The position numbers and the translations under genes were made by a program. Positions 1-7,162 of a DNA stretch of 64,000 nt are shown here, in pieces; within the stretch, counting starts at the first letter, position 1, and every line of letters begins with the position of its first letter. The stretch covers positions 1,426,001 through 1,490,000 of the forward strand of contig NZ_OY986431.1 in the NCBI RefSeq assembly GCF_963920485.1. The letters run 5' to 3'. This stretch comes from Cyanobium usitatum str. Tous. Lineage in GTDB: Bacteria; Cyanobacteriota; Cyanobacteriia; PCC-6307; Cyanobiaceae. Below the pieces are notes generated by a model. That model made no database searches. It was not told the origin of the DNA and saw only the letters and a list, made by a program, of their open reading frames with translations.

Positions 1-199
1 CCAGCCCGCCCAGCCCCGGCAGCATCAAATCCAGCACCACCAGGGAAAATTGTTGGCCATCGGGCGCCCGCTGCAGCATTTGCAGGGCGTCGCGGCCATT
101 GCCACAGGCCTGGACGCTGAAGCCCTCCAGCTCCAGGGCTTCGCGGATCGTTTCGCGAATCGTTTCGTCGTCTTCGACTACGAGCAAGGAAGGCTGCAT
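1..199 (-). CDS. Response regulator, N-terminal part of receiver domain (runs off left edge)
   Basis: Only the first 66 codons are in the window. They form the start of a CheY-like receiver: LLVVEDDE gives the acidic pair (D10, D11), and LVVLDLMLPG holds the expected phosphoacceptor aspartate. The ATG at 197-199 has GGAG seven bases upstream. It lies 43 bp downstream of another response regulator on the same strand, after a Crp-type gene, so the three are probably one operon. The output domain is outside the window, so the family (OmpR type or other) cannot be told. Unlike its neighbour, the visible receiver residues are canonical. Confidence 0.85.
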   Translation of the reverse strand, partial: MQPSLLVVEDDETIRETIREALELEGFSVQACGNGRDALQMLQRAPDGQQFSLVVLDLMLPGLGGL

Positions 200-242
200 G
201 TCTCCATTCTCGCCGGCCAGCTCAACCCCCCAGAAAGTTGCT

Positions 243-938
243 TCAACCACAGCGGTAACCCTGGCCGCGAACCGTGGTGATCAAGCTGGGTTGGGCGGGA
301 TTTTCCTCCAACTTGAGGCGCAGCCAGCGGATGTGCACATCAACGGTCTTGGGATCGAGCTCCACGGCCTCGCTTTCTCCCCACACCCGAGCCAGCAGCT
401 CATCGCGACTCCAGATCCGGCGTGGATGCTTCAAAAAGAAGTGAAGCAGTCGAAATTCCCGGGGCGACAGGCTCACTTCGGCACCATCGCGGCAGACCCG
501 GTGTTCCGCCACAAGCATCGAAACCCGGCCGCAGCGCAGGGCAGGCATGCTTTCCGAGCCGAGTTGGTGGCGGCGCACCAGGGCCCGGCAGCGGGCTAAG
601 CATTCCGCCAGGCCAAAAGGGCTGGTCAGCACGTCATCGGCACCGTCTTCCAGGCCCCGCACCCGGTCGGTCTCGGAGACTCCAGGGCAGAGCAGCAGCA
701 CCGGAATCGGCCTGCGGGCTGAGCGCACCTGGCGGCACAACTGGCGGGCTGGTTCGCCCAGGCTGCCATCCAGCACAACCAGATCCCAGTTGAGGTTTGG
801 CACCAGCTTGGAGCTCGCCTGCTCTGCATCAGGGCAAACGGTCACTTCGTAGCCCTCCTCGCCGAGCTGTTGACGCAGGCAGGTGGCTGCGGTGCAGTCG
901 GAGTAAACGAGCAACAGCCGTATGAACGGCTGCTTCAT
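243..938 (-). CDS. OmpR/PhoB-family response regulator with atypical receiver
   Basis: A 231-residue two-domain protein: a receiver (about 1-120) and a C-terminal winged-helix DNA-binding domain (about 130-231) with the family pattern LSPREFRLLHFFLKHP, TVDVHIRWLRLKLE and TTVRGQGYR. D57 in DLVVLDGSLG is the likely phosphoacceptor. Two other receiver positions are unusual: the acidic pair is YSD instead of DD/DE, and the conserved Lys before Pro-Phe is Ser (TSPF). The ATG overlaps the stop of the Crp-type gene by four bases (ATGA), so translation is coupled. No histidine kinase is adjacent. Its signal and targets are unknown; the receiver changes suggest weak or phosphorylation-independent control. 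Confidence 0.88.
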   Translation of the reverse strand: MKQPFIRLLLVYSDCTAATCLRQQLGEEGYEVTVCPDAEQASSKLVPNLNWDLVVLDGSLGEPARQLCRQVRSARRPIPVLLLCPGVSETDRVRGLEDGADDVLTSPFGLAECLARCRALVRRHQLGSESMPALRCGRVSMLVAEHRVCRDGAEVSLSPREFRLLHFFLKHPRRIWSRDELLARVWGESEAVELDPKTVDVHIRWLRLKLEENPAQPSLITTVRGQGYRCG

Positions 939-1582
939 CGATGCTGGTTGCGCTGCTGAGGGAGATGGCTCACCACCAGCCGCCGCTGGCTGTCGATGTG
1001 GAGCCAGCCCTCTTCGCGCAAGGCGCCGAGAATCCGGGTCACGGTGACCCGGGTGGTGCTGAGGGTGCTGGCTAGCTCCTGGTGGGTGAGCTTCACCTGA
1101 AGGCGCAGGCCCTGTTCGCAGGGCTGGCCGTAGTCGTTGGCGAGCAGCTCTAGGAAGCCGCGCACCCGATCTTCGATGCGGCGCAGGCCGAGCAGGGCCA
1201 GTAGGGCCTCACTCTGGCGGTAGCGCGAGGCCATGCCCTGCAGCAGGCCCATGGCCAGATTGGGCGAGCGCTGAATTTCGTCGCAGCTGACGCAGAGCAG
1301 GTCGCTGTCCACCAAGGTGTTGGCCGAGTAGGCCTCAACATTGGTGAGGGGATCGCCGAAGGGCTCGTTAGGGCCGGCTAACCCCAGCAGCAACTCATCA
1401 CCATGGATCGAAATCGCGGTGAGTTTCACCATGCCTCGCACCACCAGCCAAACGCTGCGCTTGAGCAGGGGCACCTGGCTTCCCGCCGCAAGGTGCACCA
1501 GGCTGCGCTTCTCGTAACTGGTCTCAAGCAGGTCGCGGAAGCTATCGCTGCGACCCGGCTGAAGAGAGGGCGTGAACACCAT
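935..1582 (-). CDS. Crp/Fnr-family transcriptional regulator
   Basis: A 215-residue protein with an N-terminal cyclic-nucleotide-binding-like beta barrel (about 30-120), a long dimerisation helix (MASRYRQSEALLALLGLRRIEDRVRGFL), and a C-terminal winged helix-turn-helix with the Crp signature LTHQELASTLSTTRVTVTR. This is the usual length for the family. It is first in a probable operon with two response regulators. NtcA-like, CRP-like and other cyanobacterial Crp subfamilies are all possible; I see no residue pattern that fixes the effector. Confidence 0.88.
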   Translation of the reverse strand: MVFTPSLQPGRSDSFRDLLETSYEKRSLVHLAAGSQVPLLKRSVWLVVRGMVKLTAISIHGDELLLGLAGPNEPFGDPLTNVEAYSANTLVDSDLLCVSCDEIQRSPNLAMGLLQGMASRYRQSEALLALLGLRRIEDRVRGFLELLANDYGQPCEQGLRLQVKLTHQELASTLSTTRVTVTRILGALREEGWLHIDSQRRLVVSHLPQQRNQHR

Positions 1583-1612
1583 CGAGGAGCAAGCCAGTGG
1601 GCTGGCACAACG

Positions 1613-2080
1613 CTATGGAGCCAGCTGCGCCGCCAAGCAAAGGCTCGGTAGTCCCCGGTTTAAGACCCGGTTAGGGCTGGTGGAGGTGATGTTGGTGGTA
1701 GTGGCGCCCCTAGAAGTCGCCAGCGAAAGCACCAGCGGGCAGGCTGGATGGAGGCGGCGGCGGCAGGTCTGCCAGGCCTTGTCGCGGAATCGTGGCCATC
1801 GCTGCCAGGCTGGGGCAGGGCAGCAACCGCCAGCAACACGGTGATGGTGGTTGCCACCAGGGGCACCAAGGCGGTTAAGAGCCTTGGTTGTGCAGCGCTT
1901 GGCTGCTGCATCAGGGGTTGGCGCAATGACGCAGCTACCGCCAGGAACGGCGACCAGGGGCAAACCAGCGCCACCAAAAGGCACTCCTACAAATCCCACG
2001 GTGAATACCGCCACCGATAAAACCAGCAGGGGCACCACTACCGGACCGCAGGCCTTCCACAGGGACAGGAAGGAGGCCAT
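1613..2080 (-). pseudogene. Decayed ExbB/TolQ/MotA-like membrane protein remnant
   Basis: The stretch reads as a membrane protein only if the frame is changed. In one frame an N-terminal helix (CGPVVVPLLVLSVAVFTV) resembles the first membrane segment of ExbB/TolQ. About ten codons on, a second frame reads FWWRWF, like the Trp-rich segment after that helix, and soon hits a stop. The third frame gives a second hydrophobic stretch (LLTALVPLVATTITVLLAVAAL). No single frame codes for a plausible whole protein, and the tail is low-complexity. I read this as a frameshifted remnant. The family name is tentative, since only short similarities are visible. The rest of the 1583-2168 gap shows nothing else. 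Confidence 0.35.
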
Positions 2081-2168
2081 GGCTAGTTGGCAACTGGGGA
2101 GAGGATATGGAGCGCTATGGGCCGCCGCCGGTATCGCCCCTGCTGGACATGGGCTCGTGCGCCTGAAC

Positions 2169-2280
2169 GGCTTAAAGGTTGATCGGCTTAAAGGTTGATC
2201 GGCTTAAAGGTTGATCGGCTTAAAGGTTGATCGGTTTATAGGTTGATCGGTTTATAGGTTGATCGGTTTATAGGTTGATC
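2169..2280. repeat. Seven-copy 16-bp tandem repeat covering the end of prfC
   Basis: Seven perfectly phased 16-bp units. The first four read GGCTTAAAGGTTGATC and the last three GGTTTATAGGTTGATC, so the units fall into two blocks differing at two positions. The last unit contains the last codons and the TAA stop of prfC on the minus strand (each unit can encode the tail Ile-Asn-Leu-stop). Copies probably arose by slippage from the gene's 3' end. There are no spacers, so it is not a CRISPR array. Confidence 0.95.
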
Positions 2281-3908
2281 GGCTCCACTCCGCTCACCAC
2301 CGGCGCCACGGCGCTCAGCTCCAGTTCCGGGTGCTCCTCCGCCAGCTGACCCAGATTCCAGCTGTTCTTGAACAGCAGCACCGGCCGGTTCCAGGCATCT
2401 CGCACCGTCTTGCAATTAAAGATCCGCCCCACCTGCTCCAGCGCTGGCCAGCCGCCCGCCACCCAGCGAGCTACCGCAAAACCAAGCGGTTCAAGCCGCG
2501 TCTGCACGCCGTATTCGTGCTCAAGCCGGTATTGCACCACCTCCAGTTGCAGTTGGCCCACCGCCGCCAGAATTGGATCGCGCTTGCTTTCATCTGTGTC
2601 GTAGAGGATTTGCACCGCCCCCTCCTCGCGCAGCTCATTGACGCCCTTGCGGAAACTCTTGAACGCCGATGGGTTGGGGTTGCGCAACCAGGCAAAGATC
2701 TCCGGCGAGAAGCAAGGAATCCCTTCGTATTCCACCTTCTGGCCTAGATAAAGGGTGTCGCCAATGGCGAACATGCCCGGATTATTGAGGCCGATCACAT
2801 CGCCGGGGTAGGCGTCCTCCACCACCTCCCGGTCCTGGCCAAACAGCTTCTGGGGCCGCGATAGGCGAATGGCCTTGCCGGTGCGGGCGTGCTGCACTGT
2901 CATGTCCTTTTCAAACTTGCCGCTGCACACCCGCACAAAGGCCACCCGGTCGCGGTGGCGCGGATCCATGTTGGCCTGCAGCTTGAACACAAAGCCGCTG
3001 AAACCGGGGCCGATCGGATCGATCTCACCGGCATTGCTGGCGCGGCCCACCGGCCTCTGGGCTAGCTCCAAAAAGGCATCAAGAAACGGCCTCACGCCGA
3101 AGTTGGTCATCGCCGAACCAAAGAAAACAGGGGAGAGCTCACCGGCATGCACCAGCTCCATGTCGAGGTCGGCGCCAGCCCCCTCCAGTAACTCCAGTTC
3201 CTCCAGGGCCTGAGCCAGGAGCTCCGGCTCCACGGCCCCCGTATCGCGAGCCTCCTGCACCGTGAGCAGCTTTTCCTCGCTCTGGCGGCCGCGCTCGGCG
3301 CGCTGAAACAGGATCACGTCGTGGCTGCGGCGATCGATCACGCCGCGAAAGCGGTCGCCGCTGCCGATCGGCCAGTTCACCGGCCAGCAGGCCAGGCCCA
3401 GCTCCTGCTCGATCTCATCGAGCAGCTCCAGGGGCTCGCGCCCCGGCCGATCCATCTTGTTGATGAAGGTGAAAATCGGGATGCGCCGCATGCGGCACAC
3501 CTCAAACAATTTGCGCGTCTGGGGCTCCAGGCCCTTGGCCGCGTCCTCCAGCATCACCGCGTTGTCGGCGGCGGCCAAGGTGCGATAGGTGTCTTCTGAG
3601 AAGTCCTGGTGGCCGGGGGTATCCAGCAGGTTGATCGTGCTGCCCGCATAGTCGAACTGCAGCACCGTTGAAGTGATCGAGATGCCGCGCTGCTTCTCCA
3701 GCTCCATCCAGTCGGAGGTCACCTTGCGCTGCTCCCCCTTGGCCTTAACGGCGCCGGCCTGTTGAATCGCGCCCCCGTAGAGCAGCAGCTTCTCGGTGAG
3801 GGTGGTCTTGCCCGCGTCTGGGTGGGAAATGATCGCGAAGTTGCGCCGCCGGGCCACGGCCTCGGCCAGGGCCTGCAGTTCGGGAGGGTTGTTGCTGCTG
3901 GTGGTCAT
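2268..3908 (-). CDS. prfC: Peptide chain release factor 3
   Basis: A 546-residue translational GTPase that recycles release factors 1 and 2 from the ribosome after peptide release. The GTPase motifs are intact: G1 SHPDAGKTT (28-36), an RGIS switch I (74-77), G3 [15 protein letters not shown] (96-110) and G4 NKMD (150-153). Domain II and the RF3-specific C-terminal domain follow, including the characteristic [25 protein letters not shown] segment in two halves. Length is normal. The stop codon lies in a seven-copy 16-bp tandem repeat. Confidence 0.97.
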   Translation of the reverse strand: MTTSSNNPPELQALAEAVARRRNFAIISHPDAGKTTLTEKLLLYGGAIQQAGAVKAKGEQRKVTSDWMELEKQRGISITSTVLQFDYAGSTINLLDTPGHQDFSEDTYRTLAAADNAVMLEDAAKGLEPQTRKLFEVCRMRRIPIFTFINKMDRPGREPLELLDEIEQELGLACWPVNWPIGSGDRFRGVIDRRSHDVILFQRAERGRQSEEKLLTVQEARDTGAVEPELLAQALEELELLEGAGADLDMELVHAGELSPVFFGSAMTNFGVRPFLDAFLELAQRPVGRASNAGEIDPIGPGFSGFVFKLQANMDPRHRDRVAFVRVCSGKFEKDMTVQHARTGKAIRLSRPQKLFGQDREVVEDAYPGDVIGLNNPGMFAIGDTLYLGQKVEYEGIPCFSPEIFAWLRNPNPSAFKSFRKGVNELREEGAVQILYDTDESKRDPILAAVGQLQLEVVQYRLEHEYGVQTRLEPLGFAVARWVAGGWPALEQVGRIFNCKTVRDAWNRPVLLFKNSWNLGQLAEEHPELELSAVAPVVSGVEPINL

Positions 3909-3930
3909 CGGCCCAGCCTGCCAGGCAGGG

Positions 3931-4127
3931 TCAGCTCAGCACAGCGGGGCAAAAAAAGATCCCTCACACAGCACTGCCGCAGAGACCGGGGGATCCGTGG
4001 AGCGGGGCAGCCGATCCGCGGCGAAGGGGTCACCAGGACGATCCCAGCAGGGCCTGTACCGGTCCAATGCGCCGGAGACCTCAGCACAGGGGAGCAAAAA
4101 AGGATTCGTTGCAGAGAATTTCTGCAG
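3931..4127 (-). repeat. Duplicated 3' end of the substrate-binding-like gene
   Basis: Two similar segments of about 45 bp begin at 3935 and 4080, both with CTCAGCACAG followed by a G-rich stretch and an A-run. Read on the minus strand, both end in SFFAPLC then a stop: the real gene ends MSAEILCNESFFAPLC and the extra copy reads VSAAVLCEGSFFAPLC. The second is thus a remnant of a paralogous tail, about two thirds identical by eye. The 3909-4080 gap holds no other gene I can support. Confidence 0.6.
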
Positions 4128-5148
4128 ACATGGCGGCAGCATTGGCGTTGGCCCTGGGAATCCGGTTCCAGGGGACCAACCAGGCTGAGGAGGGAATCTC
4201 AGCTCGAACAGCCTCGGTCGCCGGAGTGGACAGCACCAACATGCGCCGCTCACGCAGGCGCAGGTGGCGTTTCAACCAGGGGGTAAAAAATCGCTGTTGC
4301 AGCAAACGCTGCAAGCTGCCATCGGCCATGGCACGCTCAAAACCAAGCTCGAGAGCCTTCAGTAGACGGCGATTATGCTTATTTACCACAAATACAAAGG
4401 CATTGGGGTAAGCAATCAAGAGCGTGGAGTCAATCGAGACATTCGAAAAACCTCCCTCTTTGGCACCCTTGCCACACTCCTCTTCCACACTCACTATTCC
4501 ACGCGGCAGGTAGTCAACGCGACCCTGGTCTAGCAAATTTAGATAGGAACCAGCCGCAACTTCATATACAGGCAAACCGTTGTCAGCCAGCACGTCAGCA
4601 TCCATCCAACCCAACCCCTGCACCGCCAAGTAGGGCCGCAGACCATCGATAGTGTTTACCGATCCAAAACGGCTCTGATCTAGTTGATTGACGCAGAGAA
4701 GGCGGAGCCCCAGCAGACCGCCATCAGCAGGAAATGGAATGCTAATTACTCCGTTACCCTGGGCATCCATGGCGCCAAACATAGCGACGGTAAGACCTTG
4801 GGGATTGGTTCGCGTTGGTCCGGTTGAAGCGGCGAGATGCTGCTCAGCTTTCAACTCATCCAGGGCTTCCGCTGAATAGCCCATGGCATAGCGCTCACCA
4901 CTGCGAGAAAGCACCAACTTCAATACAATATAAGGCAACGACTGTTCGTCATACCAGGGGGTGCGCATAACCACCACAGGCATAACTCCCTCCGGCAGGG
5001 CACGCTGCTCATCCACCGTGAGTATCCAGTCATTCTCGATAGTGGAACGGTCGGCAAGTTTGGCGCGGATCAGCATGCCTGCACCCAGTAACACCAACAG
5101 AGACAAGAGCGCCGAGATCAGATCATTCCAGCGAAGAATAGATTTCAC
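4081..5148 (-). CDS. Membrane-anchored periplasmic substrate-binding-like protein
   Basis: A 355-residue protein with one N-terminal membrane helix (about 9-29, LISALLSLLVLLGAGMLI) and a periplasmic part resembling type II solute-binding proteins (SBP_bac_3 style). Segments such as LLGLRLLCVNQL, GSYLNLLDQGRVDYLPRGIVSVEEE and AFVFVVNKHNRRLLKALELGFERAMADGSLQRLLQQRF follow the usual lobe pattern and C-terminal helices. The helix lacks a clear cleavage site, so it may stay anchored. No ABC permease or ATPase is nearby. It starts 18 bp after the Cys-loop channel homologue on the same strand, so it is probably a sensory or accessory partner of that channel. The ligand is unknown. Confidence 0.72.
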   Translation of the reverse strand: MKSILRWNDLISALLSLLVLLGAGMLIRAKLADRSTIENDWILTVDEQRALPEGVMPVVVMRTPWYDEQSLPYIVLKLVLSRSGERYAMGYSAEALDELKAEQHLAASTGPTRTNPQGLTVAMFGAMDAQGNGVISIPFPADGGLLGLRLLCVNQLDQSRFGSVNTIDGLRPYLAVQGLGWMDADVLADNGLPVYEVAAGSYLNLLDQGRVDYLPRGIVSVEEECGKGAKEGGFSNVSIDSTLLIAYPNAFVFVVNKHNRRLLKALELGFERAMADGSLQRLLQQRFFTPWLKRHLRLRERRMLVLSTPATEAVRAEIPSSAWLVPWNRIPRANANAAAMSAEILCNESFFAPLC

Positions 5149-5166
5149 TACAGAAAAGCCATCGGG

Positions 5167-6273
5167 TCAAGAAAAGACATTTGCTGGGGTGATCCAGTAA
5201 ATCGCCAGCACGGTAGCCAACACGTAGCTGGGCAGCAACAGTGGTCGCAATGCCTTCACTATGTTCTCAGTAGAGCCTGAAAATATTCGATCCAGAAGTT
5301 CATCGGCAATTACAACGTAAACAATTCCAAGGTAAATAATGATCTGAATCTGACCTGCAAAGCCGGAAAGCGCAGAAACAGGAAGCAGCTGCGCCAGAAA
5401 AACAGAATTACCGGCTGCAGAGAAAATTGCGCCCAGAATCAGATCGTCACGACTGTGGCGAATTATCAATGCCAGAATGCAAAGAACAACGGCCAAAAAG
5501 TCGCCGAGAAAGCTGGACACAAGTGCCAACTCACTGCGGCGATTAATCGCCACAGACAGGTCGACCACCGGCTGAATGGCGATTCCATCGGTGTCCTGTA
5601 GCTGCAGACCAAATTGACTGCGCAAGCTCCATGCACTGGAATCTATCTGAAGCGCCGATACCTTCCAGTCATAAAGCAGAAATTCAGGGTCAATCGAGCT
5701 GCCCGCCTTGTCCACAGAAAAAACAACATCCTGCTGGAAAGGATTGGCAAAACCGATCCGAATAGGCAAGTTGTGGCGATCAAAGGGGTAGTTATGTAGC
5801 CGCCACGGCATGGCAACACGACAGCGCACTTTGTAGAGACTCCAGCTCACCTCGCCCATCTGACTCCTCTCCAGCAGCTCAAAGCGATCAATATCGTTGT
5901 CACTGGGAGCATTGAGCACTGCAAGACGATCACTGGGATTCCCGTCTGCAGGACCAGACCAGCGGGTCCAGAGGAAAAACTCAGCCCCGAACTGATTGGC
6001 CAGTAGATTGATGTCATCTATGACAGTGAGATAAACTCCTAGTTGCAATACCCCAGGCTGTGGAAGCTCAATCTGGGAAGAAGCCACCTGCTGGGGAATT
6101 GCCACAGCAGCAACTGAGGTGGATGAAACATCGGAGGGCATTAACCGGGGAGCCAACCCATCTGGCCTAAAACCGGCCCAACCGGCGCTTGCCAGAACGA
6201 GAGCAAGCACGAGCGCCCCCAAGGGCAGCAGCTGGGGCCTACGGCGTCGACGGGGGCGTCGAACTGGCAACAA
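5167..6273 (-). CDS. Cys-loop superfamily (pentameric ligand-gated ion channel) homologue
   Basis: A 368-residue protein. A basic N-terminus and signal-anchor-like helix (about 12-34) precede an extracellular beta domain starting VLQLGVYLTVIDDINLLANQF and FFLWTRW, as in prokaryotic members. The hallmark loop YPFDRHNLPIRI (about 160-171) matches the family's PFD motif; the cysteines of animal receptors are absent, as in other bacterial homologues. Four C-terminal membrane helices follow (about 251-271, 276-297, 308-327, 345-364). It would form a pentameric channel gated by a periplasmic ligand. It is co-transcribed with the binding-protein-like gene downstream. TM2 is unusually polar-poor (SAAGNSVFLAQLLP), so ion selectivity cannot be predicted. 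Confidence 0.82.
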   Translation of the reverse strand: MLPVRRPRRRRRPQLLPLGALVLALVLASAGWAGFRPDGLAPRLMPSDVSSTSVAAVAIPQQVASSQIELPQPGVLQLGVYLTVIDDINLLANQFGAEFFLWTRWSGPADGNPSDRLAVLNAPSDNDIDRFELLERSQMGEVSWSLYKVRCRVAMPWRLHNYPFDRHNLPIRIGFANPFQQDVVFSVDKAGSSIDPEFLLYDWKVSALQIDSSAWSLRSQFGLQLQDTDGIAIQPVVDLSVAINRRSELALVSSFLGDFLAVVLCILALIIRHSRDDLILGAIFSAAGNSVFLAQLLPVSALSGFAGQIQIIIYLGIVYVVIADELLDRIFSGSTENIVKALRPLLLPSYVLATVLAIYWITPANVFS

Positions 6274-6355
6274 TGGAATGCCCAGGTAGCCATCACTAAG
6301 CTACGTCAATGCTGACATTTACATCCACTCCTGTCATCCCAGTCTGCAAGTCCGC

Positions 6356-7057
6356 TTAGTTGAGCCGGCCCCATACCTCCAGGTAGCGCTCCTGACGCGG
6401 CGCCACCTGGAGCTGGGCGGCCAGCCCGGCCTGCTCCAGCTGCTGCTGCACCTCCTCTGGGGTGAAGGCCGCGTAAAGAGAGGCTCGGTAGTCGCGCCGC
6501 AACAACTCTGTGGCGCTCGCAATCTTGGCGGCCACCAGAGCCTCAACTGCCTCGGGGCTGGTGGGGCGCCGCAGGTCTTGGACATAAACGAACGCCCCAG
6601 GGGCGCCCAGCTGGGCCACCGTTTGCCAGAGGGCAGCCGGATCGTGCAGGTGGTGCAAAAGGCTGTTGCACACCACTGCCGAAAAGTGTGCTTCAAGCTC
6701 GCCAGGGGCAGCAAGTGGCAGCAGCGCCAGCTCAAAGCGCAGCCGATCCGCCAGTTCTGGCGGGGCTCCAGCTAAGCGTTCCTGAGCCACCGCCAGCATC
6801 CGCGGCGCCCCGTCGAGCCCTAAAACCTTTGCAGCAGGCCAGCGAGCGGCCAGAAGCAAGCTGATGTTGCCCGGGCCGCAGCCAAGATCCAGCAGGGCCG
6901 GGCCGGGATCATCACCGCAGAGCTGGGCCAGCCGCTCCACCATCGCCGCATCGGAGGCGGCGAAATCGGCCTGGGCGTAGGCCAGCACCTGGCCTGCCTC
7001 GTCCATCAGCTCCGGCTCCGGAACGCGCTGCATCGAAATCAAGATTTCCAGATCCAT
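6356..7057 (-). CDS. Class I SAM-dependent methyltransferase
   Basis: A 233-residue protein with a Rossmann-type SAM-binding motif LLDLGCGPGNISLLLA (motif I), the acidic residue after strand 2 (VLGLDGAPRML), and the post-motif segment FSAVVCNSLLHHLHDPAALW. These are typical of methyltransferase families 11 and 25. The C-terminal part (AFTPEEVQQQLEQAGL) is also typical. The substrate cannot be deduced. It is divergent from nrdJ, whose start is about 40-105 bp away. Confidence 0.85.
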   Translation of the reverse strand: MDLEILISMQRVPEPELMDEAGQVLAYAQADFAASDAAMVERLAQLCGDDPGPALLDLGCGPGNISLLLAARWPAAKVLGLDGAPRMLAVAQERLAGAPPELADRLRFELALLPLAAPGELEAHFSAVVCNSLLHHLHDPAALWQTVAQLGAPGAFVYVQDLRRPTSPEAVEALVAAKIASATELLRRDYRASLYAAFTPEEVQQQLEQAGLAAQLQVAPRQERYLEVWGRLN

Positions 7058-7162
7058 TGTGGCGCAGTCTTACTGGGCAGCGCACTGTCGCTGGTGTCTA
7101 CCAGATGTTGCACACCCCACCTGTGGCGTTATGGTTCGGCTCAACTTCGGGCCGTACTGCCT

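Noticed and set aside
2169-2280. Short regular repeats as a possible CRISPR array
   Set aside because: The units abut without spacers and contain the end of prfC. It is a simple tandem repeat.
7058-7162. Possible cobalamin riboswitch before nrdJ
   Set aside because: Only about 100 bp separate the divergent genes, and I see no B12-box-like segment.
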